DNA of 64,000 nucleotides from Streptomyces sp. NBC_00708 (GTDB lineage Bacteria > Actinomycetota > Actinomycetes > Streptomycetales > Streptomycetaceae): contig CP108997.1 in assembly GCA_036226585.1 (NCBI GenBank), positions 4,464,001 through 4,528,000 of the forward strand, read 5' to 3'. The notes under the pieces are model-generated. The model had not been told where the DNA came from, ran no database searches, and saw only the letters and a program-made list of their open reading frames with translations. Position numbers and translations under genes: made by a program. This document shows, one piece after another, positions 23,709 to 32,324 of this stretch (position 1 is the stretch's first letter; the number at the start of each line of letters is the position of its first letter).

Positions 23709-23919
23709 CTGCTCCCCGCGCGTGCGGGGATGGTCCCAGCCCGTCCCCGGGCGGCTTCCCCCGTTACTGCTGCTCCCCGCGCGTGCGGGGATGGTCCCCG
23801 CCCGGGACGCGGCGCCCGCACAGACCTGAACTGCTCCCCGCGCGTGCGGGGATGGTCCCGAGGATATCCGCGACGGTGACGTGCTCGTCATCTGCTCCCC
23901 GCACACGCGGGGCCCCGGC
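23709..23919 (+). CRISPR. Second type I-E CRISPR array, four repeats and three spacers
   Basis: Repeats start at 23709, 23770, 23831 and 23892. The first three begin CTGCTCCCCGC and end GCGGGGATGGTCC around loop GCGT. The fourth has a changed loop and loses its last seven to nine bases, as expected for the leader-distal end. Three 33-base spacers lie between. The crRNA strand is plus, opposite to the main array. In the main array the same strand reads loop ACGC, so the repeats differ at two bases. Confidence 0.96.
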
Positions 23920-23949
23920 ATACGACCTGAGGCGGACCCGTCCGCCCCC

Positions 23950-24714
23950 TCACCCCGCCCCCAACGACTCCCCGAACCCCACCGCCAGCGGCATCCGCAA
24001 CCCCAGCGGCGGGGGAGCCGCCAGGGCGTCCGTGACCGGGCGGGCATACGCGTGGCCGAACAGGGCGCCCCGGACGAAGTCGGCGGCCAGTGCCGCGACT
24101 TCCGCGCGGTGCTGGCGTAGCCCATGCCCGTCCGAGTGGACCTCGAAGCGGCAGGTGTCGCGGTTGGCCTTCTTGGCGCGTTCGGCGAGGCGGAAGGACA
24201 ACTCCGGGTCGCAGCGGGTGTCGTTGGTGCCGTGGGCCAGCAGGACCGGGCGGCCGACCAGGTGTTTGACCGGTTCGGGGTCGGCCGACGGGTCGGCCGG
24301 GAGCCAGGGGGCCAGGGCCAGGACCGCGCCGACCGACGGGTGGCCGCCGGCGCGCAGGGCCGCGCGGGCGCCCATGCCGTGGCCGGCCAGGCAGACGGGG
24401 ACGTCGCCGTAGCGGCGTACCGCCTCGTCCACCGCCCACTCCGCGTCCGCCGCGAGGTGGGCGTCGTCCTCGTTCCAGCCGCGGCAGCGGTAGCGCACGA
24501 TGTGGGCGGCCAGGCCGTCGGTGCGGGCCGCGTGCGTCAGGGCGCGGGCCAGCGGGAGCAGGCGGGCGTGGGAGAGGGAGGAGGGGCGGCGCCGGGAATG
24601 GGGTTCGCCGTCCGGGAGCAGCAGGACCACGCCGCCGACCGTTGTTGCTCCGGCCGCCGCTCCGACGGTCCGTCCCAGCCGTGCCGCCGGCTGGGGGAGT
24701 GCGCGCTGTGCCAT
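23950..24714 (-). CDS. Alpha/beta-hydrolase-fold protein lacking the nucleophile serine
   Basis: A 254-residue alpha/beta-hydrolase (dienelactone-hydrolase-like) protein. The nucleophile elbow reads Gly111-His-Gly113-Met-Gly115 where GxSxG is expected, so serine is replaced by glycine. Likely acid and base partners are in HGTNDTRCD and SDGHGLR. It may be a non-catalytic member or use another mechanism. It ends 30 bases right of the second CRISPR array and is divergent from add. No ribosome-binding site was decisive for the start. Confidence 0.8.
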   Translation of the reverse strand: MAQRALPQPAARLGRTVGAAAGATTVGGVVLLLPDGEPHSRRRPSSLSHARLLPLARALTHAARTDGLAAHIVRYRCRGWNEDDAHLAADAEWAVDEAVRRYGDVPVCLAGHGMGARAALRAGGHPSVGAVLALAPWLPADPSADPEPVKHLVGRPVLLAHGTNDTRCDPELSFRLAERAKKANRDTCRFEVHSDGHGLRQHRAEVAALAADFVRGALFGHAYARPVTDALAAPPPLGLRMPLAVGFGESLGAG

Positions 24715-24836
24715 GGCGTAACAGTGTCAGACGTGTGCGTGTACGCCACCCCTGTTCGCGGTGTCTGTTACGTGCTGCCGCCGCTCGCGTCGCGGCCGGA
24801 GAATGGACCGTTCCGTTATGTAACGACAAGCGCGCT

Positions 24837-24848
24837 CTACGCGCGTAG
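24837..24848. promoter_or_regulatory. Nucleoside-regulon palindrome, site 3 (add)
   Basis: CTACGCGCGTAG, perfect 12-base palindrome, 16 bases before the add start codon. At this distance a bound repressor would block transcription start or elongation. Confidence 0.75.
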
Positions 24849-24864
24849 GCGTTAGAGTGCGTGG

Positions 24865-26019
24865 ATGATGAGCCCCACCCTCAATGTGCCCGGCCCGGAC
24901 CAGATCCGGCGTGCTCCCAAGGTCCTTCTGCACGACCACCTCGACGGCGGGCTGCGGCCCGGCACGATCGTCGAACTCGCCGCCGCGAGCGGTTACGACG
25001 CCCTTCCCGAGACCGAGCCGGACAAACTCGGTATCTGGTTCCGGGAGGCCGCCGACTCCGGTTCGCTGGAGCGGTATCTGGAGACGTTCGCCCACACGTG
25101 TGCGGTCATGCAGACCCGTGACGCGCTCGTCCGGGTCGCGGCCGAGTGCGCGGAGGATCTGGCCGCCGACGGTGTCGTGTACGCCGAGGTGCGGTACGCC
25201 CCCGAGCAGCACCTGGAGGCCGGGCTGACCCTCGAAGAGGTCGTCGAGGCCGTCAACGAGGGGTTCCGGGAGGGCGAGCGGCGGGCCCGCCGGGACGGGA
25301 ACCGTATCCGGGTCGGCGCCCTGCTCACCGCGATGCGGCACGCCGCGCGGTCGCTGGAGATCGCGGAGCTGGCCAACCGCTACCGCGACCAGGGCGTCGC
25401 CGGCTTCGACATCGCGGGCGCCGAGGCCGGGTTCCCTCCCACCCGGCATCTGGACGCGTTCGAGTACCTCAAGCGCGAGAACAACCACTTCACGATCCAC
25501 GCGGGCGAGGCGTTCGGCCTGCCGTCGATCTGGCAGGCGATCCAGTGGTGCGGCGCCGACCGGCTCGGCCACGGGGTCCGCATCATCGACGACATCGAGG
25601 TCGCCGAAGACGGCTCCGTGAAGCTGGGGCGGCTCGCCTCCTACGTACGGGACAAGCGCATCCCGCTGGAGATGTGCCCGACGTCCAACCTGCAGACGGG
25701 CGCCGCGTCCTCGTACGCCGAGCACCCCATCGGGCTGCTGCGCAAGCTGCACTTCCGGGCGACCGTGAACACGGACAACCGGCTGATGAGCGGTACGAGC
25801 ATGAGCCAGGAATTCGAGAAGCTGACCGAGACCTTCGGATACACGCTCGACGACATGCAGTGGTTCACCGTCAATGCGATGAAATCAGCATTCATTCCTT
25901 TCGATGAACGTCTGGCGATGATCAATGACGTCATCAAGCCCGGATATGCCGAGCTGAAGTCCGAATGGCTTTTCGAGCAGACCGCTGCGACCAGCGTGTC
26001 TTCCTCGGTGGCCGGCTGA
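24865..26019 (+). CDS. add: Adenosine deaminase
   Basis: A 384-residue zinc enzyme converting adenosine and deoxyadenosine to inosine forms. Zinc and catalytic motifs are complete: [10 protein letters not shown] near residue 23, the THxGE-like [10 protein letters not shown], and HGVRI after GADRLG; SNLQTGA closes the active site. Length fits bacterial Add. The second ATG (24868) is an equally good start. It carries the regulon palindrome, and its product feeds the purine nucleoside phosphorylase at 41.5 kb. Confidence 0.95.
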   Translation: MMSPTLNVPGPDQIRRAPKVLLHDHLDGGLRPGTIVELAAASGYDALPETEPDKLGIWFREAADSGSLERYLETFAHTCAVMQTRDALVRVAAECAEDLAADGVVYAEVRYAPEQHLEAGLTLEEVVEAVNEGFREGERRARRDGNRIRVGALLTAMRHAARSLEIAELANRYRDQGVAGFDIAGAEAGFPPTRHLDAFEYLKRENNHFTIHAGEAFGLPSIWQAIQWCGADRLGHGVRIIDDIEVAEDGSVKLGRLASYVRDKRIPLEMCPTSNLQTGAASSYAEHPIGLLRKLHFRATVNTDNRLMSGTSMSQEFEKLTETFGYTLDDMQWFTVNAMKSAFIPFDERLAMINDVIKPGYAELKSEWLFEQTAATSVSSSVAG

Positions 26020-26035
26020 CGGACAGGTGCGGGGA

Positions 26036-26067
26036 ACGGCCGGGGAGAGGTTTTCCCGGCCGTTTTT
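26036..26067 (+). terminator. Rho-independent terminator of add
   Basis: ACGGCCGGG (26036-26044) pairs with CCCGGCCGT (26055-26063), followed by TTTTT. This is a classical intrinsic terminator, 16 bases after the add stop codon. Confidence 0.88.
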
Positions 26068-26153
26068 CGTGGTTGCGGATGTTTGCGGTCGGGGGTGGCG
26101 GCTGACTACGTTGCTAAGCCGCTCACATCCCCTTCCCCAAGGATGAATGTCAT

Positions 26154-26468
26154 ATGAAGCAGTCTGCTGCCAGGACTCTCGGTGTCGCCGCTCTCGGTGC
26201 CGCTTTCGCCGCTGCCGCCGCCGGTACGGCCTCGGCCTCCGCGCTGCCGCTGGAGACCGCGACCAGCGTCCTGCCCGTCGCCGGCGCCCTGGCCGACGCC
26301 ACCTCGACGCTGCCGGTCCAGGACACCGCCGACCAGCTCCTCGGCACCAGCCAGACGAAGGTCCTGGGCGACGCCACCACCCCCGTCAAGGGCCTCCTCG
26401 GCGGCATGCCGGCCGGCGGCGTCACCGCCAACGGCCTGACCGCCAACGGTCTGCCGCTCGGCCGCTGA
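26154..26468 (+). CDS. Small secreted protein
   Basis: A 104-residue protein with an Ala-rich signal peptide (MKQSAARTLGVAALGAAF, cleavage after TASA near residue 29). The mature part is Leu/Thr/Ala-rich with repeated NGLTANGL near the end and no cysteines. AAGGA precedes the start. The gene at 32325 encodes a protein of similar style and could be a distant relative. Function unknown. Confidence 0.7.
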   Translation: MKQSAARTLGVAALGAAFAAAAAGTASASALPLETATSVLPVAGALADATSTLPVQDTADQLLGTSQTKVLGDATTPVKGLLGGMPAGGVTANGLTANGLPLGR

Positions 26469-26485
26469 GCCGACGCCGGAACGCG

Positions 26486-26524
26486 CCTGTGGGCGGACAC
26501 CCCGACCGGGTGTCCGCCCACAGG
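26486..26524. terminator. Long stem-loop terminator between convergent genes
   Basis: CCTGTGGGCGGACACCC and GGGTGTCCGCCCACAGG form a perfect 17-base stem with a 5-base loop. It sits between the secreted-protein gene and the convergent PspC gene and can serve both. Confidence 0.85.
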
Positions 26525-26540
26525 CATGTGTACGGGGTCG

Positions 26541-26747
26541 TCACCAGGCGGCCGCCGAGGACGACGGCCTCTCCTGGGGCAGCAGCAGCCACAGCGCCAG
26601 ATAGAGCAGGAACTGCGGCCCCGGCAGCAGGCACGAGACCAGGAAGATGACGCGCATGGTCGTCGCCGATGTGCCGAAGCGCCGCGCCAGCGCTGCGCAC
26701 ACTCCGCCGATCATGCGTCCGTCACGGGGGCGGGCAAGTGCGGCCAT
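26541..26747 (-). CDS. PspC-domain membrane protein
   Basis: A 68-residue single-domain PspC protein: RDGRMIGGVCAALARRFG, then one hydrophobic span (VIFLVSCLLPGPQFLLYLAL). PspC domains are tied to envelope-stress sensing. GAAGGAG lies just before the start codon. Monocistronic, convergent with the secreted-protein gene. Confidence 0.8.
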   Translation of the reverse strand: MAALARPRDGRMIGGVCAALARRFGTSATTMRVIFLVSCLLPGPQFLLYLALWLLLPQERPSSSAAAW

Positions 26748-26838
26748 GGTGGGCTCCTTCGCGAACCGGTCCGGGGAGCGGTCGGTTGTGCTCCCGATAC
26801 CTCCATGGTCGCGCGACGAACAGGGGCAAAGCGTCGCT

Positions 26839-27387
26839 CTACGGGGCCATCCCGACCCTGGAAATCGTCGGGGTCGAACCCTGAGCCGCCTCGTGGCCCC
26901 TGCGTGGCGCCACCCGGGCCCCGGATCCGCCGCGCCGCCGCAGGCGCGTCCGGCAGGCCGGCACGATCAGGACATGGGCGAGCGCGACGCCCGCCGTGTT
27001 CAGGAACAGCGAGTCGACGTCGACGACCTGGCCCGGCACCCCGGTCTGCCCCAGCTCGATGGCCAGCGAGATCAGCGAACCGGCCGCGACCGTCCGGGCC
27101 AGCGACAGCCACGGGGACACGTACAGCCGCCCGCCGGCCATCGGGAGCAGCACGCCCAGCGGCGCGAGCAGCAGCAGTCCGCCGCCGATCCGGCGCAGCG
27201 CGGCGGCCGGACCCAGGGACAGGTCGGCCTTGATACCGGCGAACGGTGAGAGGTTGGCGGCGTTCATCCACGGCACGTCCAGCGGGCGCAGAGTGAGCCA
27301 CCCGACGAGCAGCAGATGCGCGAGGAGCAGCGACACTCCGACCGCGCGGAAGCGGATGACGGCCTGGCCGTCCGTACCTTGACGCAC
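26839..27387 (-). CDS. VanZ-family membrane protein
   Basis: A 182-residue membrane protein with four or five spans and the VanZ features LRPLDVPWMNAANLSPF and a VDSLFLNTAGVALA loop. VanZ-like proteins are linked to teicoplanin resistance and envelope traits, but most Streptomyces members are uncharacterised. The start is GTG 27387. The 35-residue Arg-rich tail is probably cytoplasmic. Confidence 0.75.
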   Translation of the reverse strand: MRQGTDGQAVIRFRAVGVSLLLAHLLLVGWLTLRPLDVPWMNAANLSPFAGIKADLSLGPAAALRRIGGGLLLLAPLGVLLPMAGGRLYVSPWLSLARTVAAGSLISLAIELGQTGVPGQVVDVDSLFLNTAGVALAHVLIVPACRTRLRRRGGSGARVAPRRGHEAAQGSTPTISRVGMAP

Positions 27388-27507
27388 GATGCCCTAGACG
27401 CGGGCGGCGGCAGGATCGGTTCCGCAGGGAGCGGGGAGACCTGGCTCACGGCGGCGGGGGACGCGTTCCGTTCCCGCCCGCGCGGGCCCGTACGCCTCCG
27501 CGGTCCC

Positions 27508-28119
27508 CTACGGCACCCCGATCGAACTCGGTACCGCCTTCGGGCTGGCCTTCGTCTCCGTCGTGCAGAGGTAACCGCGTGCCGGGTAGTTCCCCGGGCC
27601 GCCCAGCGTCACCGTCTCGCCGGTGGTCAGCGGCTCGCTCTCCGTGAAGGTGCAGACGATCTGGGCCAGGGCCTCGGCCGGCAGGTCCTCCGGCTGCTCG
27701 CTGAGCCGCAGCGCGTCCTTCGCGTCGCCCGCGTGCGGACCGGAGACCCTGAGCGACTTCGGGACGTCCGTGGAGAAGCCCGCCCGGCGCTCGTCGGCCG
27801 TGGGCCGTACGCGCAGCTCGTCCAGGAGCGCGGTGGCGATCCGCAGCCGGTCGGACTTGGCCTCCTGGACCTGCACCGCCCGGTCCACCGCCACCAGCTG
27901 CGAGGCGCAGACCAGATAGACCTGTACGGGGATGCCCTGCTCGGCCTGGGACGCGACGTCCTCGGCCGGCATCGCGCACGGCACCCGGGACGGTGCGGCA
28001 CCGGCGTCCACCGGCACCGAGGTCGTACGGATGCCGCAGCCCGTCGCCAGCACGGCACAGAGTGCGGCACCTGCCAGGGCGGCGGCGGTTCGGTGTCCCC
28101 GGCGTTCGCTGCGCCTCAC
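27508..28119 (-). CDS. GerMN-like lipoprotein of the AfsQ operon
   Basis: A 203-residue lipoprotein. The signal peptide with lipobox LATGC puts the lipidated Cys at about residue 27. A sporulation/germination-type GerMN-like domain follows (VQVYLVCASQLVAVDR, with LRVRPTADERRAGF). GTG 28119 overlaps the afsQ2 stop by 4 bases, so it is translated with the kinase. As in S. coelicolor it is likely part of the AfsQ signalling unit at the membrane. Confidence 0.85.
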   Translation of the reverse strand: MRRSERRGHRTAAALAGAALCAVLATGCGIRTTSVPVDAGAAPSRVPCAMPAEDVASQAEQGIPVQVYLVCASQLVAVDRAVQVQEAKSDRLRIATALLDELRVRPTADERRAGFSTDVPKSLRVSGPHAGDAKDALRLSEQPEDLPAEALAQIVCTFTESEPLTTGETVTLGGPGNYPARGYLCTTETKASPKAVPSSIGVP

Positions 28120-29657
28120 GTCGGGTCGTCCTCCTGGTGGTCCGGTATCGATGCGTCGGGATCGTCGGCGGTACGGCTCAGCGCCTCGGCGTCGCGCGGC
28201 AGGCGCAGGACGAAGATCGCGCCGTCGCCGTCCGGCGAGTTCCGGGCGGTGATGTCGCCGTTGTGGATGTGGGCGTTCTCCATGGCGATGGAGAGCCCGA
28301 GCCCGCTGCCTTCCGAACGCGGCCTGGAGGCGCTGGCCTTGTAGAACCGGTCGAAGACGTGCGGCAGCACGTCCTCCGGGATGCCGGGCCCGTGGTCCCG
28401 GACCTCGATGACCAGCTCCTCGCCCTCGATGCGCACCGCGACCCGGACCGGCGAACCGCCGTGCTTGAGCGCGTTGCCGATCAGGTTCGCGAGGATCACG
28501 TCGAGCCGGCGGGGGTCGAGGCGGACCATCATGCCGCGCTCGGCGTCCAGTTCGACCGCGTCCAGCCACGCGCGGGCGTCGATGCAGGCGGTGACCTGGT
28601 CGGCCACGTCCACGTCGTCGAGCACCAGACGGGCCGTGCCCGCGTCGAAGCGGGTCACCTCCATCAGGTTCTCCACCAGGTCGTTGAGGCGCCGGGTCTC
28701 GCTGACCACCAGGTGCACGGCGGGCGCGATCATCGGGTCGAGGCTGTCCGCCTCCTCCTCCAGGACCTCCGCGACGGCGGTGATCGCGGTGAGGGGCGTA
28801 CGCAGCTCGTGCGACATGTCGGCGACGAACCGGCGGCTGGCCTCCTCGCGGGCGCTCATGTCCGCGACCTTCTTCTCCAGCGAGCTGGCCGTCCGGTTGA
28901 ACGTCCGGGAGAGATCGGCCAGTTCGTCGGTGCCGGACACCACGAGCCGGGTGTCGAGCTTGCCCTCGCCGAGCTTGCGGGCCGCGTCCCCGAGCCGCTG
29001 CACCGGCCGCAGCACGGTGGTGGCCGCCGCCTGCGCGAGCAGCGCGGAGCCGACCAGGGCGAGCGCCGTGGCGATCCCGAGCGACCAGGCGAGGGAGCTG
29101 AGGTCCTGGCGCTCCTGGTCGAGCGACTTCAGCATGTAACCGGTCGGCCCGCCGCCGATGATCTTCGTACCGGCGACGAGGTACGGCGTACCGCGGATCG
29201 AGGTGCGCTGCCAGAACAGGTGGTACTCGTACTTGTTGCCCGCCTTGACCGGCTGCTTGCGGTCCACCTGCTCCTGGAGCGACACCGGTACGTTGCTGCG
29301 CGTGAAGGTGTCCAGGTCGGAGTTGCCGACGATGGGCTTGCCCGGGTCGCGCTCGTCGATCAGGAGCACGCTGTAGCCGGGGCTGCTGCTCGCCATCTGC
29401 ACGGCGGCCGTCTGCAGGTCCTCCTTGGTGGGACGCAGCGGCAGCGAGGCCGCCCGGGTCTGCATCTCCTGGCGGAAGTCCCCGAGCGCCGCGTCCTGCG
29501 TACGCGTCAGCACGGCCTCGCGGTTGAGCCAGTACGCGATGCCGGAGGCCGAGACCGCTGCGGTCAGCGCGACCAGGGCGAACACGATGACGAGCCGCAG
29601 CCGCAGGCTGGTCCAGCGGAGCCCGGCGAGCAGGCCCCGCCGTACAGCCGTGCTCAC
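28116..29657 (-). CDS. afsQ2: Sensor histidine kinase AfsQ2
   Basis: A 513-residue membrane kinase: first span at about residues 20-45, extracellular sensor to about residue 180, second span, HAMP domain, HisKA with phosphorylatable His in FVADMSHELRTPLTAI, and HATPase motifs (NLIGNALKHG, DHGPGIP, GSGLGLSI). Encoded after afsQ1 with a 4-base overlap. In S. coelicolor, AfsQ1/Q2 link nitrogen or glutamate signals to antibiotic production. Confidence 0.93.
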   Translation of the reverse strand: MSTAVRRGLLAGLRWTSLRLRLVIVFALVALTAAVSASGIAYWLNREAVLTRTQDAALGDFRQEMQTRAASLPLRPTKEDLQTAAVQMASSSPGYSVLLIDERDPGKPIVGNSDLDTFTRSNVPVSLQEQVDRKQPVKAGNKYEYHLFWQRTSIRGTPYLVAGTKIIGGGPTGYMLKSLDQERQDLSSLAWSLGIATALALVGSALLAQAAATTVLRPVQRLGDAARKLGEGKLDTRLVVSGTDELADLSRTFNRTASSLEKKVADMSAREEASRRFVADMSHELRTPLTAITAVAEVLEEEADSLDPMIAPAVHLVVSETRRLNDLVENLMEVTRFDAGTARLVLDDVDVADQVTACIDARAWLDAVELDAERGMMVRLDPRRLDVILANLIGNALKHGGSPVRVAVRIEGEELVIEVRDHGPGIPEDVLPHVFDRFYKASASRPRSEGSGLGLSIAMENAHIHNGDITARNSPDGDGAIFVLRLPRDAEALSRTADDPDASIPDHQEDDPT

Positions 29658-30331
29658 TGCGGCGAGTCCAGCCGGTAACCCACGCCCCGCACGGTACGGA
29701 TCAGGGTCGGCGACGACGGTACGTCCTCGACCTTGGCGCGCAGGCGCTGGACACAGGCGTCCACCAGCCGGGAGTCACCGAGGTAGTCGTGTTCCCAGAC
29801 CAGGCGCAGCAGTTGCTGCCGCGACAGGGCCTGGCCGGGCCGGCGGCTCAGTTCGAGCAGGAGTCGCAGCTCGGTCGGCGTGAGCTGGAGATCCTCGCCG
29901 TTCTTCGTGACGGTCATGGCGGAGCGGTCGATGACCACGTTCCCGAACGTCGCGGAGTCGGTCGACTCCCGTTCGCCGCGGCGCAGCACCGCGCGGATAC
30001 GGGCGTCGAGCACCCGCCCCTGCACGGGCTTGACCACGTAGTCGTCGGCGCCGGACTCCAGGCCCACCACGACGTCGATGTCGTCGCTGCGGGCGGTCAG
30101 CAGGATGATCGGCAGCTGGTCGGTGCGACGGATGCGCCGGCACACCTCGAATCCGTCGATCCCGGGCAGCATCACATCCAGCACGACCAGGTCCGGGCGC
30201 TGCTCGCGCAGCAGGTTGAGGCCGTCCTCTCCCGTCGCCGCGGTGGCCACACGGTGGCCCTGGCGTGACAGCGAGAGTTCGAGGGCCGTGCGGATGGCGT
30301 CGTCGTCCTCGATCAGCAACAGGAAAGGCAC
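29654..30331 (-). CDS. afsQ1: Response regulator AfsQ1
   Basis: A 225-residue OmpR-type regulator. The receiver domain has the acidic pocket LIEDDD, phosphorylated Asp in LVLDVMLPG, and Lys in DYVVKPV. The winged helix ends in RTVRGVGYRLDSPQ. GTG 30331 gives the length remembered for S. coelicolor AfsQ1; an in-frame ATG at 30349 would add six residues. Divergent from sigQ, with the AfsQ1 box between them. Confidence 0.94.
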   Translation of the reverse strand: MPFLLLIEDDDAIRTALELSLSRQGHRVATAATGEDGLNLLREQRPDLVVLDVMLPGIDGFEVCRRIRRTDQLPIILLTARSDDIDVVVGLESGADDYVVKPVQGRVLDARIRAVLRRGERESTDSATFGNVVIDRSAMTVTKNGEDLQLTPTELRLLLELSRRPGQALSRQQLLRLVWEHDYLGDSRLVDACVQRLRAKVEDVPSSPTLIRTVRGVGYRLDSPQ

Positions 30332-30444
30332 TTGGTCATTCTGACCCATGGGGCGCCCCAGTTCGACAGTTGGTCCCCCCTGATGCGTGCCCCATACGTC
30401 CCTCATGCATCAGGAAGCACGGGTTCGTGCCACCGCCAGGCCCT

Positions 30445-30460
30445 GTGACAGGCCTGTGAC
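30445..30460. promoter_or_regulatory. AfsQ1 binding box upstream of sigQ
   Basis: GTGAC (30445-30449), six bases, GTGAC (30456-30460). This matches the published GTnAC-n6-GTnAC AfsQ1 consensus exactly and lies in the afsQ1/sigQ divergent region (30332-30544). Confidence 0.85.
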
Positions 30461-30544
30461 AGTCGGCGGACAGCGCCATGAAACTGCCCCGGCAAGCTCA
30501 TTGGCACAAGGAACGGACGGACTCCACCCGATGGGGGGCGCGAG

Positions 30545-31288
30545 ATGAACGCAACTCACAGCATCAACGCAAGCGCAGTTGTCACGCGTCTCCACGATGT
30601 CGGGCGGAGCACCGAGAAGTCCGGCGCCGCAGTGAACGGACGGGGGTGCGTTCGAGGCGCCGGGCGTCAGCACACGTCATTCATGACGGTGGTTGACGCG
30701 GGTAGCGGGGGAAGCGCATACGGGGAGGGCACGGGGGAGCGGAAGGCACCGGAACGGTCCGAGGACGCCGAAGCGGCGTTCACGGCCTACGTCCGGGAGC
30801 GCCGCGCCTCCCTGTACGCCACCGCCTACCACCTGACCGGTGACCGGTTCGAGGCCGAGGACCTGCTGCAGAGCGCCCTCTTCTCGACGTACCGGGCCTG
30901 GGACCGCATCAGCGACAAGGCCGCTGTCGGCGGTTATCTGCGCCGCACGATGACCAATCTGCACATCAGCGCCTGGCGCAGGCGCAAGCTGAACGAATAC
31001 CCGACCGAGGAGCTGCCGGAGACGGCGGGCGACACGGACGCGATGCGTGGTACGGAGCTGCGCGCCGTGCTCTGGCAGGCGCTGGCGCGCCTGCCGGAAC
31101 TGCAGCGCACGATGCTCGTCCTGCGGTACTACGAGGGCCGTACGGACCCGGAGATCGCGTCCATCCTCGACATCAGTGTCGGCACGGTGAAGTCGAGCAT
31201 CTGGCGGTCGCTCCGCCGGCTGCGCGAGGACGAGGTCCTCAGCTTCGGCCGTGACGAGGAGGAGTCCTTCGGCGAGCTGGTGGCCTGA
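30545..31288 (+). CDS. sigQ: ECF sigma factor SigQ
   Basis: A 247-residue SigE-subfamily sigma factor. Region 2 is at about residues 90-150 (RFEAEDLLQSALFSTYRAWD) and region 4 at about 180-235 (LPELQRTMLVLRYYEG, then IASILDISVGTVKSSIWRSL). The first 70 residues are a Gly/Arg-rich extension absent from most ECFs; ATG 30683 (MTVVDAG) is a shorter alternative start. The AfsQ1 box upstream and divergent afsQ1 place it under AfsQ control, as in S. coelicolor. Confidence 0.88.
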   Translation: MNATHSINASAVVTRLHDVGRSTEKSGAAVNGRGCVRGAGRQHTSFMTVVDAGSGGSAYGEGTGERKAPERSEDAEAAFTAYVRERRASLYATAYHLTGDRFEAEDLLQSALFSTYRAWDRISDKAAVGGYLRRTMTNLHISAWRRRKLNEYPTEELPETAGDTDAMRGTELRAVLWQALARLPELQRTMLVLRYYEGRTDPEIASILDISVGTVKSSIWRSLRRLREDEVLSFGRDEEESFGELVA

Positions 31289-31447
31289 AGGCTGGGGGGA
31301 ACGGGGGCGCTGCCGCTTCGGGGGACGCGGTGGTGTTGTTACGGGGGAGAGAACGGGGGCCCGGGGGATACGGGGGTATCGGGGGATACGGGGAAGCTGT
31401 GGGGTCGGACGGGCCGGGGGGTCCTGTCCGGCCCTTCGGCGCGTTTC

Positions 31448-31497
31448 GGGGGCTCTGCCCCCGTGCCCCCGCTCCTCAATCGCCGGAGGGGCTTGAG
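31448..31497. repeat. Streptomyces intergenic repeat, copy A
   Basis: GGGGGCTCTGCCCCC hairpin, then CCCCCGCTCCTCAATCGCC and GGAGGGGCTTGA. Recurs at 41.4, 45.8 and 49.8 kb. Between convergent sigQ and the kinase gene; the G-rich tract 31310-31400 beside it carries no gene. Confidence 0.85.
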
Positions 31498-32249
31498 TGT
31501 GCGCGTGATGGGCTTGAGTGTGCGCGTGATGGGCTTGAGTGCACGCCGGAGGGGCTTGAGTGTGCCGGCATCCGGCACCGCCCCGCCGCCGCCGCGGCCA
31601 GGCGGCCCAGGGCCTCCGGCTTGGCGCAGGCGTGCGCGCCCAGCGCGACATGGCGGGCCACGATGCGGCGTTCGGTGCGCATGAGGCGCCAGCCGCGCCG
31701 CAGCAGGAACGGGACCGACTTGCGGCCCTCGCGCAGATCGCGCAGGAGGCGGCGGCGGAACGTCGTCGAGGGGCGGCCGCGCAGACAGAGCGCGTCGGCG
31801 AGCAGGTCCAGCGACCGGCAGCGGTCGATGATGTCCGCCGCGAAGATGCCCTCGGCCACGAAGAGCGGGGTGCGCCCGATGTGCAGGTCCTCGTGCCCGG
31901 TGCGGGAGCTGGTGGAGATGTCGTACACCGGGACGTCGGTGCGGCCGGTGCGGCAGAGTTCCCCGATCGCGGCGACCGCGGCCTCGGCGTCCCAGGAGTC
32001 CGGGGAGTCCCAGTCGATGTCCGTACTGCCCCCGACGAGCGGCAGGGTGGGGTCGCCGGCCTCCTTGTAGAAGTCGTCGAGCCGCAGGACCGGGAGGCCG
32101 GTACGGGCGGCGAGGGACGACTTGCCGGAGCCGGAGGGGCCCGTCAACAGGACGACACGGGTCGAAAGCGCTTGGGAACTCACAGGACACGAGTGTGAGG
32201 CATTGACCCGCACAGGGGACCCCCCGGAGGTCCTGTTGGTATCGCGCAT
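31476..32249 (-). CDS. Uridine-kinase-like P-loop protein with repeat-derived tail
   Basis: A P-loop NTPase of the uridine kinase family, probably phosphorylating uridine or cytidine. Walker A is GPSGSGKSS; the substrate/metal segment is LRLDDFYKE, followed by DWDSPDSWD and VAEGIFAADII. The C-terminal tail of about 30 residues (HSSPSR units ending SSPSGD) comes from tandem DNA repeats and a genomic repeat that supplies the stop codon. ATG 32249 has GAGGTG close before it; GTG codons at about 32213 and 32174 are alternatives. Confidence 0.8.
   Translation of the reverse strand: MRDTNRTSGGSPVRVNASHSCPVSSQALSTRVVLLTGPSGSGKSSLAARTGLPVLRLDDFYKEAGDPTLPLVGGSTDIDWDSPDSWDAEAAVAAIGELCRTGRTDVPVYDISTSSRTGHEDLHIGRTPLFVAEGIFAADIIDRCRSLDLLADALCLRGRPSTTFRRRLLRDLREGRKSVPFLLRRGWRLMRTERRIVARHVALGAHACAKPEALGRLAAAAAGRCRMPAHSSPSGVHSSPSRAHSSPSRAHSSPSGD
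31489..31572 (-). repeat. Four 21-base tandem repeats inside the kinase 3' end
   Basis: Units at 31489-31509, 31510-31530, 31531-31551 and 31552-31572 all begin GGGCTTGAGTG. They extend the GGGGCTTGA end of the intergenic repeat. On the minus strand each encodes seven residues (AHSSPSR type). Confidence 0.85.
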
Positions 32250-32324
32250 CACACCTCAACTACTCTGTGCATTCGGTTGATTACGAGACCGATGGTTCGA
32301 TCGGCCCGATCAGGTGGGAAATCC

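Noticed and set aside
23643..24412. Open frames across the second array (RTRGDGP-like peptides)
   Set aside because: Same artefact as in the main array; the real gene there is the minus-strand hydrolase.
10977..24714. Island as a mobile element with integrase, transposase or tRNA attachment site
   Set aside because: No such genes, terminal repeats or tRNA were seen at either edge.
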